From Lachnospiraceae bacterium (GTDB lineage Bacteria > Bacillota > Clostridia > Lachnospirales > Lachnospiraceae), in contig JAFXSQ010000017.1 of assembly GCA_017525525.1 (NCBI GenBank), positions 57,973-121,972 on the forward strand: 64,000 bases of DNA, given 5' to 3'. The notes under the pieces were generated by a model. It saw only the letters and a program-made list of their open reading frames with translations, did no database searches and was not told where the DNA came from. Both the position numbers and the translations under genes were made by a program. This document shows, piece after piece, positions 16,374-24,885 of this stretch (its first letter is position 1; every line of letters starts with the position of its first letter).

Positions 16374-18668
16374 ATGAAAAACATAGAAACCCAAAACTTA
16401 ACCGTGGGCTATGATAATACGCCGCTAATAGAGAGCATAACCCTGACCGTAAAGCCCGGACAGATTGTCTGTCTGGTCGGACCAAACGGTGCCGGGAAGA
16501 GTACCATATTAAAGACGGTTGCTTCGGTGCTTGAGCCTTTAGCGGGTGTGGTTTGTATAAACGGTGATGATTTAAATGAGCTGCCCTTAAAGAAAAGGGC
16601 AGGGCTTATGTCTATTATGTTCACATCCAGGCCGGATACAGGTTTTATGACTTGTTTTGATGTCGTAAGCGCGGGGAGATATCTGTTTACAGGCGTTCTG
16701 GGTAACTTAAGTGAGACGGATATAACTGCAGTTGACGAAGCCCTGAAGAATACGGGCGCCTTTGAGTTTAGGGACAGGCCCTTTAACAACTTAAGTGATG
16801 GGCAGAAGCAGAGAGTTCTTCTTGCGAGGGCTTTGGCGCAGGAACCCGAATACATGATTTTAGACGAACCGACAGGCTTTCTTGACATAGGTCATAAGCT
16901 TGAATTCGCTGACACACTTAAAGCTATGGTTAAGTCGAAAAATATCGGCGTGTTGATGTCCATGCATGAGCTCACCCTTGCTAAGAGTATTGCGGATACT
17001 GTTATATCTGTGACTGAGGATAACAGGATTGACAGGATAGGGGCTTCGGAGGATATTCTTACGCCTGACTATATCGAAAAACTTTTTTCGATGAAGCCGG
17101 GCGATTATGTGAGGTTATACGGCAGCATCGGAAGTGCCTGTGGTGTCAGATCAAGTATAATCAATAAGGAAAACGCTAACAGAAAGACAAAGGTTCTTAT
17201 GCTTCAGGGCACCATGTCCGGGGTAGGCAAAAGTCTGCTTACAGCAGGGCTGTGCCGTCTTCTTACGAATAAAGGCTATCGCGTAAGACCCTTTAAGTCC
17301 CAGAATATGGCTCTCAATTCATTTGTTACAGAAGACGGTTATGAAATAGGCAGGGCGCAGGCCATGCAGGCGGAGGCCTGTAAGACTGAACCGAGTGTCT
17401 ATATGAATCCGGTCCTGCTTAAACCGACGGGTGACAGAAGCTCACAGGTTATTGTGAACGGAAGACCTGTTAAGAATATGGGATGGGCAGAGTTTTCTTC
17501 ATACAAGAAGGAGCTTATTCCGCTTATTAAAGAAGCTTACGCAAAGCTTGAAGAGGAAGCGGATATTATTATTATAGAGGGGGCGGGTTCACCTGCCGAG
17601 ATTAATCTAAAGGCTGATGATATAGTTAATATGGGAATAGCAAAGCTGTTTGACGCGCCAGTGCTGCTTGTCGGTGATATCGACAGGGGCGGTGTGTTCG
17701 CTCAGCTTATCGGAACCCTTGATCTGCTTGAGGATGATGAACGGTCAAGAGTAAAAGGACTTATAGTTAACAAATTCCGCGGTGATAAAGCCGTATTTGA
17801 ACCGGGAGTAAGACAGCTTGAGGAAAAAGGCGGTATAAAGGTTGTGGGAGTTATCCCGTATATGCACCACAGTCTTGAGGATGAGGATTCGCTTGCGGAG
17901 ATTTTGAATCAGAAAAGCAATGCTCAGGCAAAGATTAAGATAGGGGTTGTAAGACTTCCGCACATATCCAACTTCACGGACTTTTATACATTTGCACAGT
18001 TTGAAGATGTGTCGCTTGAGTATATTACCAAACCGGAAGAGATAGATAGTTTTGATATGATTATACTTCCCGGAACAAAGAATACGATAGGGGATATGCA
18101 TTGGTTAAGGTCCAAAGGACTTGACCGGGCGATTAAAGAATATGCAAGGCATGAATTCCCTGTGATCGGAATATGCGGTGGCTATCAGATGCTCGGCTTG
18201 ACTATAACGGATCCGGATGACAATGAAGGCGGCGGACATATCGAAGGTCTCGGACTGCTGCCGGTTGATACCGTCTTTGCCGGTGATAAAAGACAGGTTC
18301 GGGTAAGCGGAAGAATAAAGGGCTCCGATGGTATGTTCTCAGAGCTTGACGGTGTCTGCTACGAGGGATATGAGATACATATGGGTAATTCTGTTAGCAA
18401 AGATCCTTCGCGCATAAGCTTCACTGAGAACGACTCGGGACTTTGTATTAATTCCGTCTGCGGCACCTATGTGCACGGCTTCTTCGATAAGGCAGAGGTG
18501 CTTTGCGGCGTTATAACGGCTCTTGCGAAGAAGAAAGGGATAAGTATTGATACATCCGGGATAAAGGATTATGTGAGCATTAAGGAAGCTGATTTCGACC
18601 GTCTTGCAAAGATAATAGAAGACAACATGGATATGAGCCTGTTGTATGATATACTTGGAATAGAATAA
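16374..18668 (+). CDS. btuD-cbiP: Fusion of corrinoid ABC transporter ATPase and cobyric acid synthase (764 aa)
   Basis: Residues 1-255 are an ABC ATPase of the BtuD/FepC type. It has Walker A GPNGAGKST at 36-44, signature LSDGQ at 140-144, Walker B YMILDEPTG and the H-loop in MSMHE. From about residue 272 the protein is a complete cobyric acid synthase (CbiP/CobQ), which amidates four side chains of adenosylcobyrinic a,c-diamide with glutamine and ATP. This part has its P-loop in GTMSGVGKS, the KSQNMALNSFVT motif, and a glutamine amidotransferase domain with Cys601 in GICGGYQ and His701 in VHGFF. No stop or frameshift separates the halves, and the linker is about 15 residues. These two proteins are normally separate. 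Confidence 0.93.
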   Translation: MKNIETQNLTVGYDNTPLIESITLTVKPGQIVCLVGPNGAGKSTILKTVASVLEPLAGVVCINGDDLNELPLKKRAGLMSIMFTSRPDTGFMTCFDVVSAGRYLFTGVLGNLSETDITAVDEALKNTGAFEFRDRPFNNLSDGQKQRVLLARALAQEPEYMILDEPTGFLDIGHKLEFADTLKAMVKSKNIGVLMSMHELTLAKSIADTVISVTEDNRIDRIGASEDILTPDYIEKLFSMKPGDYVRLYGSIGSACGVRSSIINKENANRKTKVLMLQGTMSGVGKSLLTAGLCRLLTNKGYRVRPFKSQNMALNSFVTEDGYEIGRAQAMQAEACKTEPSVYMNPVLLKPTGDRSSQVIVNGRPVKNMGWAEFSSYKKELIPLIKEAYAKLEEEADIIIIEGAGSPAEINLKADDIVNMGIAKLFDAPVLLVGDIDRGGVFAQLIGTLDLLEDDERSRVKGLIVNKFRGDKAVFEPGVRQLEEKGGIKVVGVIPYMHHSLEDEDSLAEILNQKSNAQAKIKIGVVRLPHISNFTDFYTFAQFEDVSLEYITKPEEIDSFDMIILPGTKNTIGDMHWLRSKGLDRAIKEYARHEFPVIGICGGYQMLGLTITDPDDNEGGGHIEGLGLLPVDTVFAGDKRQVRVSGRIKGSDGMFSELDGVCYEGYEIHMGNSVSKDPSRISFTENDSGLCINSVCGTYVHGFFDKAEVLCGVITALAKKKGISIDTSGIKDYVSIKEADFDRLAKIIEDNMDMSLLYDILGIE

Positions 18669-18699
18669 GATCCTTCGGTCTTTGCACTCAGGATGACAC
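18667..18699 (-). repeat. Short GTCATCCTGAG-type repeat
   Basis: On the minus strand it reads GTCATCCTGAG to GGATCTT. It begins inside the stop codon of the fusion gene and fills the whole gap before cobT, whose only ribosome-site candidate (AGGA) lies within it. Confidence 0.75.
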
Positions 18700-18706
18700 G
18701 ACAATT

Positions 18707-19786
18707 ATGACAAAGAATGAATTAAAAGAATTAAAAATAGATAAGCCTGACAGTAAAGTATACAATGCCGTTAAGCAAAGCTGGGATGCTTTGTCTAAAC
18801 CGTTAGACGGATTGGGGGACTTTGAAGCTCTTATCTGCAGAATAGGCGCGATTCAAGAAAGAATAATACCGTGCGCCGATAACAAAACGCTTGTCGTATT
18901 TTGTGCGGATAACGGAATCGTTAATGAAGGCGTAAGTCAGTGCGGCAAGGAGGTTACGTCTCTTGTTGCGGCTTCCCTCGGGAAAGGTGTCAGTACTGCA
19001 AATGTCATGGCAAAAAGCGCAGGAGTAAGAGTTGTTCCGGTTGATATAGGCATTGACTGTGAAGACAAAATCCCTGGAGTGATTGACAGGAAGGTGGTCC
19101 GTGGAACAAAAAGCTTTTTATCCGAACCCGCCATGAGCGAAGAAGAACTGCTTAATGCAATTTCATGCGGGATTGACATAGCTAAAGAGCTTATATATGA
19201 GGGTGTTGACATACTTGCAGCCGGAGAGATGGGAATAGGGAATACGACCTCATCCTCTGCAGTATTGTGTTCATTACTTGAAAAGGATGCTTCATTGCTG
19301 ACAGGCAGAGGCGCTGGCTTAGATGATACCGGTTTGGAAAAGAAGTTTAACGTGATTAAAACCGGACTTAAAAAGTATGTTTATTTGCAAGAATTGTCCG
19401 GGTTTGATAGAGGCTATGAAACCTTGAGATGCTTAGGCGGATTGGAGATAGCCGGAATGACCGGACTTTATATAGGCGCTGCTATAAATCACATTCCGAT
19501 AGTTGCCGACGGTCTTATAAGTCTTACGGCAGCGCTTCTTGCCGAGTATCTTGTGCCCGGAGCAAAGGATTATGTTATAGCCTCGCATAACGGCCGAGAG
19601 AGAGGCGTGGCGCTTGTTTTGTCGGAGCTTAAGCTAAAAGCTTTTATCAACGGTAATATGGCTTTGGGAGAGGGCACGGGCGCATTGATGCTCTTTCCGC
19701 TTATTGATATGGCGCTTGCATTATACCGTGACGGAATACATTTTGAAGAAGCGGGGATAGCTGCTTACGAGAGGTATAACAGATGA
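18707..19786 (+). CDS. cobT: Nicotinate-nucleotide:dimethylbenzimidazole phosphoribosyltransferase (359 aa)
   Basis: CobT makes alpha-ribazole phosphate, the precursor of the lower ligand of cobalamin. The N-terminal KPLDGLGDFE, the CADNGIVNEGVSQC block, GEMGIGNTTSSSAVL and the C-terminal LGEGTGALMLFPLIDMAL with the catalytic glutamate are all present. The length matches the family. The ribosome site is weak because a short repeat has replaced the usual leader. The stop overlaps the cobU start by four bases. The window has no bluB or bza genes, so how the base is obtained is not shown here. Confidence 0.93.
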   Translation: MTKNELKELKIDKPDSKVYNAVKQSWDALSKPLDGLGDFEALICRIGAIQERIIPCADNKTLVVFCADNGIVNEGVSQCGKEVTSLVAASLGKGVSTANVMAKSAGVRVVPVDIGIDCEDKIPGVIDRKVVRGTKSFLSEPAMSEEELLNAISCGIDIAKELIYEGVDILAAGEMGIGNTTSSSAVLCSLLEKDASLLTGRGAGLDDTGLEKKFNVIKTGLKKYVYLQELSGFDRGYETLRCLGGLEIAGMTGLYIGAAINHIPIVADGLISLTAALLAEYLVPGAKDYVIASHNGRERGVALVLSELKLKAFINGNMALGEGTGALMLFPLIDMALALYRDGIHFEEAGIAAYERYNR

Positions 19787-20319
19787 TAACACTTATAATC
19801 GGAATTCCCGACTGCGGCAAGTCAGCCTTGGCCGAGCAGTTGACGGTTGAGAACAGTATAAAAGAAGAACGTGTATATATCGCAACCATGATTCCCTACG
19901 GTGAGGAGGGAAGGCAGAGGGTGCTGAAACACAGAAAACTCAGGGCAGGGAAGGGATTTAGGACGATTGAGTGCCCGGGTAAGCTTGAAGAGATCGGTGA
20001 TGAGCTTAATGACGATGGTTCTCACGTCTGCCTATTGGAGTGCCTGACTAACCTGTGCGGGAATATAATGCATATGGATAAATATATCAATAAAACCACG
20101 GAAGAATTATGCGATATTATAACCGAAGATATAGTCGGATTTTCCGAAAAATGTAAAGCCCTGTATATAGTATCTAATGAATTCGATGCTTCGGACAGCA
20201 GTTATGATGATGAAACCGTGAAATATATCAGACTTGTAAAAAAGGTCAATGAAGCGCTCAAATCAAGGGCTGACAGATGCTACATCTACGAGGGAGGTGC
20301 GATTATGACGAAGTCATAA
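19783..20319 (+). CDS. cobU: Adenosylcobinamide kinase / guanylyltransferase, divergent (178 aa)
   Basis: CobU phosphorylates adenosylcobinamide and transfers GMP to it. The P-loop here is GIPDCGKS, where most members have GGxRSGKS. The middle keeps the HRKLRAGKGFRTIE segment with the nucleotide-linked histidine region, and LLECLTNLCGN replaces the usual LVDCLTLWLSN. The C-terminal third is divergent. The call rests on these motifs and on its position between cobT (4-bp overlap) and cobS. Confidence 0.82.
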   Translation: MITLIIGIPDCGKSALAEQLTVENSIKEERVYIATMIPYGEEGRQRVLKHRKLRAGKGFRTIECPGKLEEIGDELNDDGSHVCLLECLTNLCGNIMHMDKYINKTTEELCDIITEDIVGFSEKCKALYIVSNEFDASDSSYDDETVKYIRLVKKVNEALKSRADRCYIYEGGAIMTKS

Positions 20320-20330
20320 TTTTGCATCGC

Positions 20331-20405
20331 ACCGACTTTCGTCATAAGGGGTACCGCGAAGCGGTGGATTCCTTATGACATAAGACTGGGCAGGATTGCT
20401 TTAGC
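20331..20405 (-). repeat. Partial copy of the 140-bp composite repeat
   Basis: Only the central palindrome is kept: GTCATAAGG (20380s on the minus strand) through the ACCGC/GCGGT core to CCTTATGAC. The outer arms have diverged. It fills the gap between cobU and cobS. Confidence 0.65.
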
Positions 20406-20446
20406 AATCGTGCCATTACATATTATACGAGGAGGTTTTATTCTGC

Positions 20447-21232
20447 ATGAGCTATATTAAGGGCTTGTTGTACGCCTTATCGCTATATACAAGAATACCT
20501 GTACCGGCAGGTAAGCTTAAAGCCGAGGACGGAAGGAAGGCTATAGTTTTTCTTCCGGTTGCCGGAGCGATAATCGGACTGATAATATTCGGACTTAGTT
20601 TTTTATTCTCCGGAAAAAGCCTTCCGGAGCTGTTTGTGATATCGGTTTACACACTTGTACCGCTTGTCCTGACAGGAGGATTCCATGTGGATGGCTTTAT
20701 GGATGTGGCAGATGCAAAAAACTCATACAAGAGCCCGGAAGAAAAGCTTAAGATACTGAAGGATCCGCATATCGGTGCATTTGCAATCATAAGACTGGTC
20801 ATGCTCGGATTTGTTTGGCTTACGGCCATGAGTGTTTTGGTTAGGGCAGAAGAAAGAACGGCATTTTATCTGTGTTCGATTTCATTCTTTATGGTCCGCG
20901 CTGCCTGCGCCTTGCTTTCCGTATGTGTTAAAAGAGCGCGTAAGGACGGCATGCTTATCAGTGAGACAGACGGTGTATCAGCTTCGGATAAGCTAATCAT
21001 TAGTTTGCAGCTTGTCGCCGGGATCGTAGTGATGATAGCTTTATATCCCTTGGCAGGAGTGCTCAGCGTGATAGCAGTAATACTTTTTTCCGTATATTAC
21101 GTATTGATGTGCATGCGAGAGTTCTCGGGAGTGACCGGAGATACGGCGGGGTATTATATTACCGTATGTGAGACACTTATTTTGACCGCAATTGCGGCTT
21201 CTGAATTGATATGTCATCATTGTAACTTTTAG
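20447..21232 (+). CDS. cobS: Adenosylcobinamide-GDP ribazoletransferase (261 aa)
   Basis: CobS is the integral membrane enzyme that joins adenosylcobinamide-GDP to alpha-ribazole. It opens with the typical LLYALSLYTRIPVP. The acidic active-site motif GGFHVDGFMDVADA is near residue 80, KILKDPHIGAFAI near 105, and several hydrophobic helices follow. ATG 20447 has GAGGAGG upstream. It is 128 bases after cobU and 26 bases before the phosphatase gene. Confidence 0.93.
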   Translation: MSYIKGLLYALSLYTRIPVPAGKLKAEDGRKAIVFLPVAGAIIGLIIFGLSFLFSGKSLPELFVISVYTLVPLVLTGGFHVDGFMDVADAKNSYKSPEEKLKILKDPHIGAFAIIRLVMLGFVWLTAMSVLVRAEERTAFYLCSISFFMVRAACALLSVCVKRARKDGMLISETDGVSASDKLIISLQLVAGIVVMIALYPLAGVLSVIAVILFSVYYVLMCMREFSGVTGDTAGYYITVCETLILTAIAASELICHHCNF

Positions 21233-21258
21233 TCTTTTTATCTGTTTCGGAGAATTCT

Positions 21259-21882
21259 ATGAATAATACCATTGAATGCCTTCTTGTCAGACATGGCCTC
21301 ACAAAAGGAAATGAAGAAAAACGTTATATAGGGAACAGGTCTGATGAAGGTTTGAGTGTGGCAGGAAAAGAACAGTGCAAAAAGCTGTCTGAGGCACTCA
21401 GAAAACATACTGCAGGCAAAAAAAGCCTGTTGATTTCGGGTGAACTAAAAAGGTGTGTAACCTCTGCAAAGCTTTTGTTTCCTGACATTCCGGCTGTTAC
21501 GGACAAAGACATAAGCGAGATTGATTTCGGTGACTTTGAAGGGAAAAACCATCTGGAATTAAAGGACAATACTGATTATATGGCCTGGCTTGCTTCGGGT
21601 GGGACTTCTTCCTTTCCGGGCGGAGAAAGTAGGGAGGACTTCATAAAAAGGAGTTTTGATACATTTGCAAGAAATATCAAGCGCTTCGCGGGGGACTATG
21701 AACAGATTGTATTTGTCTGTCATGGAGGCAATATAATGTCCGTGATGAGCTCTCTTACCGGAAAGAATTATTTTGATTTTCAGGTCAGTTGCTGTGAAGG
21801 CTATAAACTTACGATGGAGGTTACAGATGAAGGGATTGATCTTGTGTCATACAGCAGCCTTCTTTATAGGGATAGCGCTTGA
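21259..21882 (+). CDS. cobC: Histidine phosphatase family protein, probable alpha-ribazole phosphatase (207 aa)
   Basis: The RHG motif of the phosphoglycerate-mutase-like fold is in LLVRHGLTKGNE near residue 10. The second catalytic histidine is in VCHGGNIMSVM near 155, and the substrate-binding arginine is in SGELKRCVTSA. These enzymes act on many substrates. Its place between cobS and cbiB supports removal of the 5'-phosphate from alpha-ribazole phosphate or cobalamin phosphate. Its last 18 codons overlap the start of cbiB. Confidence 0.82.
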   Translation: MNNTIECLLVRHGLTKGNEEKRYIGNRSDEGLSVAGKEQCKKLSEALRKHTAGKKSLLISGELKRCVTSAKLLFPDIPAVTDKDISEIDFGDFEGKNHLELKDNTDYMAWLASGGTSSFPGGESREDFIKRSFDTFARNIKRFAGDYEQIVFVCHGGNIMSVMSSLTGKNYFDFQVSCCEGYKLTMEVTDEGIDLVSYSSLLYRDSA

Positions 21883-22810
21883 CCTTATTATAGGCGATCC
21901 GGCATCGCTTCTGCACCCGATAAGGCTTATAGGCAGAATGATAAGCGGGCTGGAAAAAAAGCTGCTTAGGAAAGAGGATCCGCCTGTCAAAAAAAGGCGG
22001 GCAGGGTGCGTGCTTTGTACAATCGTAACACTGACATCCGGATTGGCCGTCGCTCTTGTTTGTGTTGCTGCTTATCTAACACATATCTATGCCGGTATTG
22101 CGGTCGAAGCAATACTTACCTGTTACCTTCTTGCGGCAAGGAGCCTATCCGTAGAAAGCATGAAGGTGTACAAGGCTCTAAGCCATGACACGCTTGATGA
22201 TGCACGAAAAGCAGTATCCATGATAGTCGGAAGGGATACTGACAGGCTGGACGAGGCGGGCGTAACGAGGGCAGCTGTTGAGACAGTGGCAGAGAATACC
22301 TCTGACGGGGTTATAGCGCCTATAATATATGCATTTATCGGCGGGCCTGTGCTCGGTTTTATGTACAAGGCAATAAATACCATGGACTCTATGGTGGGTT
22401 ATAAGAACGAACGCTATATGGATTTCGGGCGTGCAGCGGCAAAGACAGATGATGTGGTTAATTATATACCTTCGAGAATAAGTGCGCTGCTTATGATAGC
22501 AGCAGCATATATCGGAGGAAGAGTATACTCCGGACCTGATGCATGGCGGGTATTTAAACGTGACAGATATAACCACAAGAGTCCTAACTCGGCACAGACA
22601 GAGAGTGTGTGCGCGGGAGCGTTGAGGATAAGGCTCGGCGGACCGTCATATTACTTCGGAAAGCTCGTGGAAAAGCCTTACATAGGAGACAATATAAGGG
22701 ATGTAGAAGTTGAAGACATAAAAAGAAGTATAAAACTGATGTATCTTACCGATTTTATAAGCTTGATCGTATGCGCCTTAGTCAGCGTGGCGGCTATATT
22801 TTTAATGTGA
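21827..22810 (+). CDS. cbiB: Adenosylcobinamide-phosphate synthase (327 aa)
   Basis: CbiB is the membrane enzyme that attaches (R)-1-aminopropanol phosphate to cobyric acid. ALDLIIGDPASLLHPIRLIG opens the protein. AENTSDGVIAPIIYAFIGGP and INTMDSMVGYKNERYMDFGR are family signatures, and four to five membrane helices are visible. ATG 21827 follows GGAGG (21816-21820) inside cobC, so translation is coupled. A longer frame from 21773 lacks such a signal. Its partner CobD is encoded 300 bases downstream. Confidence 0.92.
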   Translation: MKGLILCHTAAFFIGIALDLIIGDPASLLHPIRLIGRMISGLEKKLLRKEDPPVKKRRAGCVLCTIVTLTSGLAVALVCVAAYLTHIYAGIAVEAILTCYLLAARSLSVESMKVYKALSHDTLDDARKAVSMIVGRDTDRLDEAGVTRAAVETVAENTSDGVIAPIIYAFIGGPVLGFMYKAINTMDSMVGYKNERYMDFGRAAAKTDDVVNYIPSRISALLMIAAAYIGGRVYSGPDAWRVFKRDRYNHKSPNSAQTESVCAGALRIRLGGPSYYFGKLVEKPYIGDNIRDVEVEDIKRSIKLMYLTDFISLIVCALVSVAAIFLM

Positions 22811-22838
22811 GGTTATACATCAGAAATATATAAAAAAC

Positions 22839-22867
22839 AAGACTTTTATGTTAGTTTTTGGTATAAT
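22839..22867 (+). promoter_or_regulatory. Extended -10 promoter inside the cobalamin cluster
   Basis: TATAAT (22862-22867) is preceded by TGG, and a poor -35 (AAGACT) lies 17 bases upstream. It would start a transcript carrying the frameshifted small gene, cobD and the cbi genes independently of the upstream riboswitch. Confidence 0.55.
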
Positions 22868-22922
22868 ATTTTTTATGTAACTATTGCTTATTACCACACT
22901 AATCAGAAAGCGAGGATTAAAG

Positions 22923-23148
22923 ATGGATAACAGTTATATAAAGCGTTCCAAGAAAAAAATGACCTTATATCGACACAGAAAAAGATATCAATGTACAGTC
23001 GGAGCATAAGGGAGAAGACCTTCCTGATGATTGGGATGGCTTTGAAAAATATGCAAAGCCCGTATCCGAAAAAAAGAAGAAAAAGAATCTTAACAATAAG
23101 TACAAGAATCAAAATATCAAGGTGACTCATTATGTTACACGGTGGTGA
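22923..23148 (+). pseudogene. Small lysine-rich gene broken by a frameshift, or a sequence error
   Basis: ATG 22923, preceded by GAGGAT, opens only 28 codons. The +1 frame after a stop at the A-rich site (about 22955) is then open to 23148 and encodes a plausible peptide with EHKGEDLPDDWDGFEKYAKP and a Lys/Asn-rich tail, but has no start of its own. Joined, it would be about 75 residues and overlap cobD by 17 bases. The -1 frame is also open here, so the reading is not certain. The product is unknown. Confidence 0.4.
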
Positions 23149-24172
23149 TATATATGATAAAAATAATATCGAATATGATTTCTCGGTAAACTTGAATCCC
23201 TTAGGGTGTCCTTCGCCGGTTCGGGAAGCGGTTTTGGAGGCCGCGGTTCTGTCGGGCAGGTATCCTGATTATTATCAAAGAGCTTTCAAGAAAGCGGTTG
23301 CCAAGGCAGAGGGAGTGGAACCTTCGCAGGTTATCGGCGGTAACGGCGCTTCAGAGCTGCTTATGTCGTTGGTTCGCATGCTCAAGCCCAAAAGTGCGCT
23401 TATTGTTACTCCCGGTTTTTCAGGCTACAGCCATGTGTTAAACTCTATAAAAGATTGTGAGAGCAGGGAGTACGCTCTTTCCGAGGATAAGGATTTCAAA
23501 TTAGACTCAGGGATTCTTAAAGTGATAACAGATGATTTGTCTCTTGTGATGCTTGGCAATCCGAACAATCCGACCGGAAGATATATAAGGCCGGCTCTTG
23601 CAGAAAAGATATTCAATAAGTGTTTGGAAACCGGAACATATCTAATTGTGGATGAAAGCTTTCATTACCTAACCAAGGGAAGTAAGTCCATGGTTCCGCA
23701 TATCGATGAGTATAAGGGGTTATTCGTAATAAGCTCTTACACAAAGCTCTTTTCACTTCCCGGTGCGCGTATAGGGTATTGCATCTGTGCTGAAGAAAAC
23801 ATAACAGGATTAAAGGCGTTTCTTCCGGAGTGGAATATGTCTATAATAGCGCAGCGTTCCGGAGAATTATGCGCGAGATTGCTCCGCCTTACTAATTATG
23901 CTTCCGAGACGCAAAGAGAAGTGTCTAAGGAAAGAGACTTTTTGTCTAATGAACTGGTCAAAGCAGGAGTCAGGGTGTTTCCCTCCGACACCTGTTTTAT
24001 CATGTTTTACAGTAAGCTTCCTTTATATGATCTGCTGCTTGAGAAGGGAATATTGATCAGGGATTTATCGACTGTTCCGGGCTTGAAGAATGGGTATTAC
24101 AGGATAGCGGTTAAAAGTCATGAGGAAAATGTTGTGCTTATTGATATGTTAAAAGAATTAGTGTCATCCTGA
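23132..24172 (+). CDS. cobD: Threonine-phosphate decarboxylase CobD (346 aa)
   Basis: CobD is a PLP enzyme of the aminotransferase class I/II fold that makes (R)-1-aminopropanol phosphate. HGGDIYDKNNIEYDFSVNLN is the usual N-terminus of the family. NPNNPTGRYI (about 146), DESFHYL (about 177) and SYTKLFSLPGARIGY with the PLP lysine (about 203) are clear. AAGGTG precedes ATG 23132. The last codons GTG TCA TCC TGA come from a short repeat, so the natural C-terminus has been replaced by VSS. Confidence 0.92.
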   Translation: MLHGGDIYDKNNIEYDFSVNLNPLGCPSPVREAVLEAAVLSGRYPDYYQRAFKKAVAKAEGVEPSQVIGGNGASELLMSLVRMLKPKSALIVTPGFSGYSHVLNSIKDCESREYALSEDKDFKLDSGILKVITDDLSLVMLGNPNNPTGRYIRPALAEKIFNKCLETGTYLIVDESFHYLTKGSKSMVPHIDEYKGLFVISSYTKLFSLPGARIGYCICAEENITGLKAFLPEWNMSIIAQRSGELCARLLRLTNYASETQREVSKERDFLSNELVKAGVRVFPSDTCFIMFYSKLPLYDLLLEKGILIRDLSTVPGLKNGYYRIAVKSHEENVVLIDMLKELVSS

Positions 24173-24199
24173 GGAACGAAGTGACGAAGGATCTTAACG
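24161..24199 (+). repeat. Short GTCATCCTGAG-type repeat forming the cobD stop
   Basis: It reads GTCATCCTGAGGAACGAAGT to GACGAAGGATCTTAA. The TGA of CCTGAGG is the cobD stop codon. Confidence 0.85.
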
Positions 24200-24209
24200 G
24201 AGCAAAAAA

Positions 24210-24848
24210 ATGAGCATAGAACATATACTTCCCGGGGATATAGAGCGGCGAAGCTTTGAAATCATAGAAGAAGAGCTTCAGAAAAGAAATCTCTATGTTC
24301 CCGAGGAAAAAAAGTTCATAGTAAAGCGCGCGATACATACAACCGCAGATTTTGAATATGCCGAAACTTTGGCTTTCTCGGAAAATGCGGTATCCAAAAT
24401 ATCGGAGCTTATATGTTCGGGGGCAGTAATCGTCACAGATACGAATATGGCTTGGGCCGGCATCAACAAGAAGGCGGCTTCGGAGTTAGGGATTGATGTC
24501 AAGTGCTTTATGGCAGATGAGGATGTCGCAAAGGAAGCTGTTTCACGAGGTGTGACAAGAGCAACAGTCAGCATGGAGAGAGCCGCTATGATAAAAAAGC
24601 CGGTTATATTTGCTGTTGGTAATGCTCCGACAGCATTGATAAAGATACGCGAGATGTACGACAACGGTACATTTGCGCCTGCTGCGGTTATCGGAGTTCC
24701 GGTAGGTTTTGTGAATGTCGAGGCGGCAAAGGAGCTTATAATCGAAACCGATATGACATACATAGTCAACAGAGGCAGAAAAGGAGGAAGCAATGTCGCT
24801 GCCGCTATTATAAATGCGTTTCTTTATACGCTTAAAGTGTCATCCTGA
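24210..24848 (+). CDS. cbiC: Cobalt-precorrin-8 methylmutase (212 aa)
   Basis: CbiC moves the C-11 methyl group to C-12 to give cobyrinic acid. IERRSFEIIEEEL near the start, KRAIHTTADFEYAE with the catalytic histidine near residue 45, and the C-terminal VGFVNVEAAKE and NRGRKGGSNVAAAIINA are family signatures. The ribosome site is the AACGGAGC that follows the upstream repeat. The protein ends VSS from a second short repeat, exactly as in cobD. Confidence 0.93.
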   Translation: MSIEHILPGDIERRSFEIIEEELQKRNLYVPEEKKFIVKRAIHTTADFEYAETLAFSENAVSKISELICSGAVIVTDTNMAWAGINKKAASELGIDVKCFMADEDVAKEAVSRGVTRATVSMERAAMIKKPVIFAVGNAPTALIKIREMYDNGTFAPAAVIGVPVGFVNVEAAKELIIETDMTYIVNRGRKGGSNVAAAIINAFLYTLKVSS

Positions 24849-24873
24849 GGAACGAAGTGACGAAGGATCTTAA
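24838..24873 (+). repeat. Short GTCATCCTGAG-type repeat forming the cbiC stop
   Basis: This sequence is almost identical to the copy at 24161. Its TGA ends cbiC, and the ribosome site of cbiD begins just past its right end. Confidence 0.85.
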
Positions 24874-24885
24874 TGAGGACAATTT

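Noticed and set aside
18667-18699. Short repeats acting as intrinsic terminators
   Set aside because: Most single copies have weak self-pairing and no T-run; several lie between genes that must be co-transcribed.
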